From an uncultured Ktedonobacteraceae bacterium (GTDB lineage: Bacteria; Chloroflexota; Ktedonobacteria; Ktedonobacterales; Ktedonobacteraceae), in the NCBI GenBank assembly GCA_955652655.1, contig CATPCK010000851.1, positions 1 to 5,867 of the forward strand: a stretch of 5,867 bases of DNA, written 5' to 3'. The notes below the pieces were generated by a model, which saw only the letters and a program-made list of their open reading frames with translations, searched no databases and was not told the origin of the DNA. Position numbers and translations under genes: made by a program. Positions 1 through 4,969 of the stretch are shown here, in pieces. Each line of letters starts with the position of its first letter. The first letter of the stretch is position 1.

Positions 1-428
1 ATATCTGGTATCAAGCTCTGGTAACCGGCTGTACCCGCGTTGACGGCAAGCTGGAAGACGACAAGGGCGAGCACAAAGAACCAGATGTTGGTGGCGAAAC
101 CAAGCATCAGCCCACCAACGAACATAGCCAGGCCGCCCGCTAGAATATACGGTCGCCGTCGTCCCCAGAGGCCATAGGTGTGATCGGACATTATGCCAAT
201 CAGCGGCGGTATAAATAGGGTCAGGACAGCCCCTAAGGTTGATATCCACCCGAGAAAGGTTGCTTGCTGCGCATTGCCTACTTCGCCTGGACTGACAAAG
301 AGTAAGATCTGAGTGGGGATGACGATGGGAAGCAAAGCTGCAGTCTGGAAGTTTAGAGAGAACCAGAGAACACTAAGCGTAAGTTGCTCAGCCACGGTGA
401 GCCGGTGGTGGTGATCATGTAGTTCCAT
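1..428 (-). CDS. MFS transporter, N-terminal part (gene runs off the left edge)
   Basis: The minus-strand frame opens with ATG at 428-426 and stays open for 142 codons to the window edge, so the C-terminal two thirds of the protein are missing. It looks like an inner-membrane secondary transporter of the major facilitator superfamily. After a short His-rich N-terminus (HDHHH, residues 4-8) come hydrophobic segments at about 17-45, 55-80, 94-112 and 114-135. Between the second and third lies the MFS loop 2-3 signature, GIMSDHTYGLWGRRRP at residues 78-93. The reading SDxTxxxWGRRRPYI resembles sugar/cation symporter-like MFS members, but the substrate cannot be told. An AGG seven bases before the ATG is a weak ribosome site. 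The 260-bp spacer upstream suggests its own transcription unit, although no convincing promoter boxes were found. A second sugar or polyol uptake route, or an exporter, are both possible. Confidence 0.85.
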   Translation of the reverse strand, partial: MELHDHHHRLTVAEQLTLSVLWFSLNFQTAALLPIVIPTQILLFVSPGEVGNAQQATFLGWISTLGAVLTLFIPPLIGIMSDHTYGLWGRRRPYILAGGLAMFVGGLMLGFATNIWFFVLALVVFQLAVNAGTAGYQSLIPD

Positions 429-483
429 AGACAAACCTGTATACGAATATTGAGGGCACAATAATGTTTTTTAACTTTTTGGT

Positions 484-605
484 CTGGATAGCGAAACGTC
501 CAGCGAGGGCCGATCAAGCGGCTGTGGGCGCGATCATGAGTTTTCACACACTCATCCGGAGAGCGGACCATCCCCTGAGGGCCGATCAATCGGCCATGTG
601 CGCGG
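484..605. repeat. Two diverged tandem repeat units, about 72-bp period
   Basis: Bases 484-533 and 556-605 align without gaps at an offset of 72 bp, with 37 of 50 positions identical by hand count. The core GAGGGCCGATCAA is identical in both (505-517 and 577-589). The right copy contains a perfect 7+7 inverted repeat, GGCCGAT-CA-ATCGGCC, at 580-595; the left copy keeps only GCCG/CGGC of it. The region lies in the spacer between the oxidoreductase gene and the MFS gene. Open frames through it give repetitive peptides and are not considered genes. It could be a scattered intergenic repeat family or a decayed regulatory array. Confidence 0.65.
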
Positions 606-611
606 TAAACC

Positions 612-674
612 GGCACCTACGGTTGGCCGGATTATGTTGTTAATCTGCATAATTGGGCACCTACATTGTACAAT
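612..674. repeat. Short direct and inverted repeats downstream of the oxidoreductase gene
   Basis: GGCACCTAC occurs twice, at 612-620 and 656-664. Between the copies is a 6+6 inverted repeat, ATTATG at 631-636 and CATAAT at 648-653. Immediately after comes the 10-bp palindrome ATTGTACAAT at 665-674, about 15 bases past the stop of the oxidoreductase gene. None is followed by a T-run in the direction of transcription, so a standard intrinsic terminator is not supported. They may be protein-binding dyads or parts of the neighbouring repeat region. Confidence 0.4.
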
Positions 675-688
675 ATATTTCGCGCATT

Positions 689-1684
689 TCACGCCTGCGC
701 GAACGTATCAATCATCAGCTTCACATCGTCGCCTAACGGATAAAGAATCGGACAGGTGCAACCCGCCTGGTTGTATTCTTCCACCTTCGCACGGACTTCA
801 TGCGGTGTTCCACTCGCGGTGATGCGCTCAATCAATTCGTCCGGCACATACTGCATAGCCTCATGGATCTGTTCTCTGGTTGCCGGCCAGCCAAGTATGC
901 TCTGCACCTTCTTCACCGTTTCCGGAGGTGTGCCGCTCGCTTCCGCGATGTGTGGCTGCTGCGCGAGGTATTGCGTAATCAATTCCTTCGCCGCCTGCAC
1001 AGCGCGATGGTGATCGTAATCAACCGAGCACACAATCAATTGGGGGCGATCAACGTCGTCCATTTGACGCCCGGCTTTTTTGGCGCCGATTTCTATGTGC
1101 TTCAAGGCCTCGTGATTGTATGCTGGCGGCACGCAATAATTGAGCACCACCCCATCAGCGATTTCGCCTGCCAGTTCCATCATGCCCATTTGCGTTGCGC
1201 CAATGTAGACCGGCACGTTGCGCGGTTCGCGTCGCCCATGCACGACATCGAGCTCAATGCCTTCCACGTGATGAAATTCGCCGTGGAAGGTCACGCGCTC
1301 CATATTGAGCAGTCGCTTCATGACTTCGATGGTCTCGCGCATCGCTTTCACTGGTTTTCTGCGTTCAATACCCACCTGTTTGGCCAGGGGATCCCACCAG
1401 GCACCAATGCCACAGATTATGCGATCGGGCGCAAGATCGTCGAGCGTCAAGAAGGTTGCGGCGAGTAACCCGATATTGCGCGTCCAGTTGTTTATCACGC
1501 CGCTGCCGATTTTCATGTGCGACGTCACTACCGCGAACGCAGCCATCGGTACGATCGCGTCACGCACGAGGCGCGATTCGGCCTGCCAGACGGCTTCGAA
1601 GCCGCGCTGCTCTGCATACTGCGCGTATGCCATGCCTTCGCGTATGTCATGTTTGTCTTGCAGGTACATTGCCACGCGTGCCAT
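689..1684 (-). CDS. LLM-class flavin- or F420-dependent oxidoreductase
   Basis: This 331-residue protein is a luciferase-like monooxygenase-fold (TIM barrel) oxidoreductase, closest in style to the F420-dependent methylene-tetrahydromethanopterin reductase subgroup; the length is normal for that group. Visible family features are the N-terminal YAQYAEQRGFEAVWQAES stretch (20-37), GSGVINNWTRN (60-70) around the cofactor-binding bulge, GIGAWWDP (92-99), PVYIGATQMGMMELAGEIADG (158-178; described by its PVYIGA start and ADGVVLNY end) and the C-terminal SGTPHEVRAKVEEYNQAG (291-308). It is a soluble cytoplasmic enzyme; its substrate is unknown. GAAAGGA about eight bases before the ATG is a good ribosome site and fixes the start. 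It lies 75 bp after the inositol dehydrogenase gene on the same strand and is probably the last gene of that operon. Whether it uses F420 or FMN cannot be decided from the sequence. Confidence 0.9.
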   Translation of the reverse strand: MARVAMYLQDKHDIREGMAYAQYAEQRGFEAVWQAESRLVRDAIVPMAAFAVVTSHMKIGSGVINNWTRNIGLLAATFLTLDDLAPDRIICGIGAWWDPLAKQVGIERRKPVKAMRETIEVMKRLLNMERVTFHGEFHHVEGIELDVVHGRREPRNVPVYIGATQMGMMELAGEIADGVVLNYCVPPAYNHEALKHIEIGAKKAGRQMDDVDRPQLIVCSVDYDHHRAVQAAKELITQYLAQQPHIAEASGTPPETVKKVQSILGWPATREQIHEAMQYVPDELIERITASGTPHEVRAKVEEYNQAGCTCPILYPLGDDVKLMIDTFAQA

Positions 1685-1759
1685 AGAGTTTTCCTTTCAG
1701 TGAACTATGTTCCCCAGTTCGATGACCTCGATGTTGTCTTTGCCACCGTAGATATGCTC

Positions 1760-2782
1760 TTACTGCTCGATTTCGCTGAGACGGACTGGCCGGTTTTCAA
1801 TATGGGACTTCTGCGCTGCCAGCGCCATGACTACAGGGATACGCCCATCACGTCCTGTAACAGCGACAGGCAGTTCATGAAGCACAGCGTCTACGAAGGC
1901 TGCCATCTCAGAGACAAAGCTCTCGGTATAACGCTCTACGAAGAAGCGGAGTGGTAGATCGCGCCGGACACTACGTTCATCGCTAATGATGGCGGTGTTG
2001 GGATAGTTGTTTCCGGTAGAGATAACCCCTGCGCTGCCCAGCAATTCCACACGCTGATCATAGCCGTAGGCGGCATGACGGCTGTTGCTAATCGTACCGA
2101 TCACGCCATTGGTAAATTTTAACATGAGGACAGCGGTGTCCACATCGCCAAGTGCAGCGATATCAGGACTGTCCATGACGTTTGCCAGAACAAAGATCTG
2201 CTCCACTTCGCTCCCGATCAAAAAACGGGCCATGTCGAAGTCATGGATCGTCATATCGAGGAACATACCGCCGGACACGCGAATATATTCAACTGGCGGA
2301 GGTTCAGGGTCGCGGCTGACGATATGGAGCAGGTGCGGCCGGCCAATCTCTCCTTGTTCTACAGCCTGCCGCACCCGGCGATAATTGGCGTCAAAACGCC
2401 GGTTGAAGCCGATCTGCAGCTTGACACCATTTCGTTCCACGGCATTCAGCGCCCGGTCTATTGAGTGAAGGTCGAGGGCAATTGGTTTTTCGCAGAAAAT
2501 GTGCTTGCCAGCTTGCGCCGCCTCCTCAATGATGCGAGCATGGGTATCGGTGGACGAGCAGATCACCACCGCCTGAATATCTGGATGATCCAATATTGCA
2601 TGGTAATCACGAGTAGCGAAGGGAATAGCACAGCGGTCCGCACACTGCCTGGCTGCTTCCTCGTATGCATCCGCCACCATGACCAGGTCGGCAGACGGAA
2701 TACGTGAGGTGAGATGTTCGGCATGCAGGAGCCCAATGCGTCCAGCGCCAATCAAGCCGATCTTCAAAGAATGTACAGGCAT
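1760..2782 (-). CDS. iolG: Inositol 2-dehydrogenase-like Gfo/Idh/MocA oxidoreductase
   Basis: The 340-residue product belongs to the Gfo/Idh/MocA family and is of the length usual for myo-inositol 2-dehydrogenase, which oxidises myo-inositol to 2-keto-myo-inositol with NAD+ in the cytoplasm. An N-terminal Rossmann domain shows GAGRIG at 12-17 and an acidic residue, D38, after the second strand. The catalytic motif CEKP is at 97-100 (lysine 99). In the C-terminal sheet domain, D176 and H180 in GGMFLDMTIHDFD have the D-x3-H spacing of the catalytic pair in the family. The ATG is preceded by AAGGAAAGGTG about seven bases upstream. The gap to the IolE-like gene before it is only 24 bp, so the two are almost certainly co-transcribed. 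A related dehydrogenase acting on scyllo-inositol or another cyclitol is the main alternative; the adjacent IolE-like enzyme and sugar transporter favour inositol. Confidence 0.88.
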   Translation of the reverse strand: MPVHSLKIGLIGAGRIGLLHAEHLTSRIPSADLVMVADAYEEAARQCADRCAIPFATRDYHAILDHPDIQAVVICSSTDTHARIIEEAAQAGKHIFCEKPIALDLHSIDRALNAVERNGVKLQIGFNRRFDANYRRVRQAVEQGEIGRPHLLHIVSRDPEPPPVEYIRVSGGMFLDMTIHDFDMARFLIGSEVEQIFVLANVMDSPDIAALGDVDTAVLMLKFTNGVIGTISNSRHAAYGYDQRVELLGSAGVISTGNNYPNTAIISDERSVRRDLPLRFFVERYTESFVSEMAAFVDAVLHELPVAVTGRDGRIPVVMALAAQKSHIENRPVRLSEIEQ

Positions 2783-2806
2783 GAGGCATCACCTTTCCTT
2801 AATGGG

Positions 2807-3745
2807 CTACAGGCCGATGGTTCTAAGATAGTCCCGGTTACGCCGGGCGCTCGCCCGCGGGCTGCCCATGCCGGGGAGGATATCCTGCTCTACGACAATC
2901 CATCCATGGTAGTTGCGCGCGCGCAGCCACTCGACGACTGCTCCAAAAGGGACACTGCCTTGACCCAGTTCACAAAACACTCCGTGTTGCACCGCTTTGA
3001 AATAATCCCAGCCTTCTGTGCGAGCCTGCCCGGCAATGTGCGGCTGACAATCTTTGAAATGCACGTGCAGGATACGTTCGCCGAAACGCTTGAGGCCATC
3101 CTGGACGACCTGGCCATCGACGCTGCCGGAGCCGTAGAGGTAGTGCCCGGTGTCGAAGACCAGCCCCAGCAGGTCAGGGTCGGTCATATCAAGGAAACGG
3201 GCGATTTCTTCCGGCGTTTCGACGTAACCGGCACAATGGTGATGAAAAACCGTCGAGAGCCCGGTTGCGTCACGCACAGAACGAGCAATACGCTCGGCGC
3301 CGCTGACGAAGGTTTCCCATTCCGCCACGCTCAGGCCCATCTCCGATGTGACGCGACCGGCGTTTTGTGTGCGCGCCGGGTCGGTGCCATTGGCATCGGC
3401 AAGAATGACGAACGGTAATTGACCACTCTTTCCGGTATTCGCCACCGCGGCGAGTAATCGCGCCACCTTCAATGCATCCACCTCACCGCTGGCATGTGCG
3501 TCCAGGTATTTCAGAGCCACCGGCACGAACGCGCCCACCATTGCCAGGTTCCGCCCCTCCAGTTCTTCCCTGAGAGCTGCTGGCTCTGTGGGCATGTAGC
3601 CCCAATCGCCAAGTTCGGTGCCCACGTAGCCGGTATCGCGCAATTCGTCGAGCATTTGTCTGTAAGCAATGCCTGCTCCTTTCAGCCCTTCGAATTCGAG
3701 TGCTCCCCATGAACAAGGCGCGTTGGCAATACGAATGTCGGCCAT
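2807..3745 (-). CDS. iolE: IolE-like TIM-barrel protein, probable 2-keto-myo-inositol dehydratase
   Basis: This 312-residue protein of the xylose isomerase-like / AP endonuclease 2 TIM-barrel family probably dehydrates 2-keto-myo-inositol, the second step of inositol breakdown. From the chosen start, NAPCSWG is at 8-14, TELGDWGYMP at 43-52 (E44), HHH at 168-170, DTGH at 198-201, HVHFKD at 227-232 and VVEQD at 284-288 (E286). These fit the Glu/Asp/His/Glu metal ligands of the fold. An ATG at 3754 would add three residues, but GGAAGGG (3761-3755) abuts it with no spacer, whereas it sits nine bases before the ATG at 3745, so the latter is preferred. The gene lies 24 bp before iolG. A large palindrome stands just upstream. 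Other family members are epimerases or isomerases; the dehydratase call rests on the NAPxSWG-type start and on context. Confidence 0.8.
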   Translation of the reverse strand: MADIRIANAPCSWGALEFEGLKGAGIAYRQMLDELRDTGYVGTELGDWGYMPTEPAALREELEGRNLAMVGAFVPVALKYLDAHASGEVDALKVARLLAAVANTGKSGQLPFVILADANGTDPARTQNAGRVTSEMGLSVAEWETFVSGAERIARSVRDATGLSTVFHHHCAGYVETPEEIARFLDMTDPDLLGLVFDTGHYLYGSGSVDGQVVQDGLKRFGERILHVHFKDCQPHIAGQARTEGWDYFKAVQHGVFCELGQGSVPFGAVVEWLRARNYHGWIVVEQDILPGMGSPRASARRNRDYLRTIGL

Positions 3746-3754
3746 GCTGCTCAT

Positions 3755-3761
3755 CCCTTCC
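3755..3761 (-). promoter_or_regulatory. Ribosome binding site deciding the iolE-like start
   Basis: On the minus strand this reads GGAAGGG. It is directly adjacent to the ATG at 3754 (no spacing) and nine bases from the in-frame ATG at 3745, which is normal Shine-Dalgarno spacing. It therefore supports translation from 3745. Confidence 0.6.
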
Positions 3762-3768
3762 AGGGCGA

Positions 3769-3846
3769 CCGCAAGGGTGCTTACACGGGGAGGTATTTTG
3801 GGGCGATCTGTCCCAAAATACCTCCCCGTGTAAGCCGCAAGGGTGC
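3769..3846. repeat. Near-perfect palindromic element flanked by 12-bp direct repeats
   Basis: Bases 3779-3802 are exactly complementary to 3812-3835 (24 bp), and the tip can pair further, leaving a very small loop around 3806-3808. The arm begins TTACACGGGGAGGTATTTTG. The core 3781-3834 (54 bp) is bounded by identical 12-bp copies of CCGCAAGGGTGC, at 3769-3780 and 3835-3846. Outside these, AGGGCG at 3762-3767 and CGCCCCT at 3846-3852 face each other. This arrangement looks like a tiny palindromic element inserted in a GC-rich repeat with target duplication, or a composite of scattered intergenic repeats. No coding capacity and no T-run on either side, so it is not a standard intrinsic terminator. 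As RNA it would fold into a very stable hairpin about 17 nt before the ribosome site of the iolE-like gene. Confidence 0.8.
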
Positions 3847-3871
3847 GCCCCTACTATATACATTTACCGCT

Positions 3872-3883
3872 TCACAGTTGTGA
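3872..3883. promoter_or_regulatory. Possible operator dyad upstream of the iolE-like gene
   Basis: TCACA-GT-TGTGA is a perfect 5+5 dyad with a 2-base centre. It lies between the iolA remnant and the palindromic element. On the minus strand, an AT-rich TATATAGT stretch (about 3861-3854) follows and could be a -10 region for an internal promoter of the iolE-like operon half, but no matching -35 box was found. Weak evidence; chance occurrence is possible. Confidence 0.2.
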
Positions 3884-3900
3884 GGCTGCTCCGTTGCCAG

Positions 3901-3995
3901 CTAAAACTTACGCGACCATTCCGTGGGCCAGCGCTCAACCACGACCTTCTTTTGCGTGTAGAACTCGATAGCTTCTTACCACCAATATAGTTGAG
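3901..3995 (-). pseudogene. C-terminal remnant of methylmalonate-semialdehyde dehydrogenase (iolA/mmsA-like)
   Basis: On the minus strand, 3975-3901 encodes EAIEFYTQKKVVVERW followed by PTEWSRKF and a TAG stop. This matches the end of CoA-acylating methylmalonate-semialdehyde dehydrogenases, whose last strand and tail read roughly G-K-x-x-I-x-F-Y-T-Q-x-K-V. The matching frame is preceded directly by TAA. The preceding codons, LNYIGGK (about 3995-3975), sit in another frame and would join smoothly if one base were restored near 3975, so a one-base deletion is likely. Nothing of the catalytic or NAD-binding part of the roughly 490-residue enzyme is present: the ATP-binding gene stops at 4013. 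In inositol catabolism IolA converts malonate semialdehyde to acetyl-CoA, so the scrap suits the operon and suggests that a full gene once stood here. The family call relies on remembered C-terminal sequence. Confidence 0.68.
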
Positions 3996-4012
3996 CAATT
4001 GTCCATGCTGGA

Positions 4013-4969
4013 TCATCGCTTACCTTCTCCATCTGTTGGCGGCAACTCATCGGCGTATTGTTGCTCCGTCCCCACAAATTTCGACGGAAGCTGCTCAACT
4101 TGCAGCCCTTGCGCCTCCGCCTTAAATTCCTGCGCCGCCTCCACCAGCGCTGCGCCGGCCTTCTCATCTGTGCGCGCGAACTCGGCCAGTTCGTGGCTCA
4201 GCTCTTCCAGCGCTTCGCCGCCGGCCATCATCCCGGTCAGCTCCTCGCGGCTGATCTCGGATTTGGCGAACGTACCATAGCTACGGCCACGATTGAGTAT
4301 CGTGAAGTGGTCGCCGATGGGATAAGCGTGGTGGGGGTTGTGCGTAATAAAGATGACCCCCAGTCCTCGCGCTCGTGCCTGGGCAATATAGCGCAGGACG
4401 ATGCCCGCCTCTTTCACACCCAGCGCAGCCGTGGGCTCATCGAGGATCAATACTTTCGCCCCGAAGTACACCGCACGCGCAATCGCGACAGATTGGCGCT
4501 CGCCACCGGACAGGGTGCCGACGGGCTGCCCCGTATCGCGAATCTGGATACCCATCCTGGCCAGTTCCTCGCGCGTCACATGGTTAGCTTGCTGCACGTC
4601 GAAGCGGCGAAACGGCCCCCAGCCCTTTGTTGGCTCGGAGCCAAGAAAGAAGTTGCGCGAGATGCCCATCAGGGGGATCATTGCCAGGTCCTGGAAGACG
4701 GTAGCAATACCCACGTTCAGGGCATCGCGCGGGGAGGTGAAATGTACCTCTTTCCCCTCAAACAGGTATTGGCCCTCGCTAGGCCGGTGAACGCCAGACA
4801 GGATTTTGATCAGCGTGGATTTGCCCGCGCCGTTGTCGCCGAGCAGGCACATCACCTTACCGGCATGCACTTTCATCGAAATGTCTTTCAGCGCAATCAC
4901 GCTGCCGAAGTATTTTGAGACATCCTGTGCTTCGAGCAAAGGAAGGGTTTGCGTGTTCGTCATGTTCAT
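4013..4969 (-). CDS. Sugar/inositol ABC transporter ATP-binding protein (FrcA-like)
   Basis: A 318-residue cytoplasmic ATPase with one ABC domain energises the neighbouring permease for sugar or polyol import. Walker A is GDNGAGKST (44-52), the Q-loop glutamine is Q93, the signature LSGGE is at 153-157, Walker B VLILDEPT at 173-180 and the switch histidine H210. PTAALGVKE and the FTILNRGR stretch are typical of single-domain FrcA-like ATPases of the ribose/fructose/inositol importer class, rather than the double-domain RbsA/MglA type. Residues from about 252 to 318 form an acidic, Glu/Ala-rich, probably helical tail beyond the usual end near 255-260. GGAGG seven bases before the first ATG (4969) fixes the start over the ATG two codons later. 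The start overlaps the permease stop by four bases (ATGA), implying coupled translation. Inositol as substrate is inferred from the downstream iolE/iolG-like genes. Confidence 0.93.
   Translation of the reverse strand: MNMTNTQTLPLLEAQDVSKYFGSVIALKDISMKVHAGKVMCLLGDNGAGKSTLIKILSGVHRPSEGQYLFEGKEVHFTSPRDALNVGIATVFQDLAMIPLMGISRNFFLGSEPTKGWGPFRRFDVQQANHVTREELARMGIQIRDTGQPVGTLSGGERQSVAIARAVYFGAKVLILDEPTAALGVKEAGIVLRYIAQARARGLGVIFITHNPHHAYPIGDHFTILNRGRSYGTFAKSEISREELTGMMAGGEALEELSHELAEFARTDEKAGAALVEAAQEFKAEAQGLQVEQLPSKFVGTEQQYADELPPTDGEGKR

Noticed and set aside
484..605. CRISPR array
   Set aside because: Only two diverged copies at a 72-bp period; CRISPR repeats would be nearly identical, more numerous and more closely spaced, and no cas genes are present.
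353..616. Minus-strand frame of 87 codons across the 72-bp repeats and the start of the MFS gene
   Set aside because: Its protein repeats simply mirror the DNA repeats and it runs out of frame into the MFS gene; no ribosome site stands out.
800..1468. Plus-strand open frame of 222 codons opposite the LLM oxidoreductase
   Set aside because: Antisense shadow; the minus frame shows conserved family motifs and a good ribosome site.
2714..3418. Plus-strand open frame of 234 codons opposite the IolE- and IolG-like genes
   Set aside because: Antisense to two recognised enzymes, spans their junction and has no ribosome site or family features.
3779..3835. Palindrome as an intrinsic transcription terminator
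   Set aside because: No T-run follows the stem in either direction, and it lies inside an apparently co-directional operon.
3483..3863. Minus-strand frame of 126 codons running through the palindromic element
   Set aside because: It overlaps the N-terminal half of the IolE-like gene in another frame and its first part is only translated palindrome sequence.
4058..4918. Long plus-strand open frame (286 codons) opposite the ATP-binding gene
   Set aside because: It is antisense to a clear ABC ATPase with all motifs, has no recognisable domain and reads as a composition shadow of the real gene.
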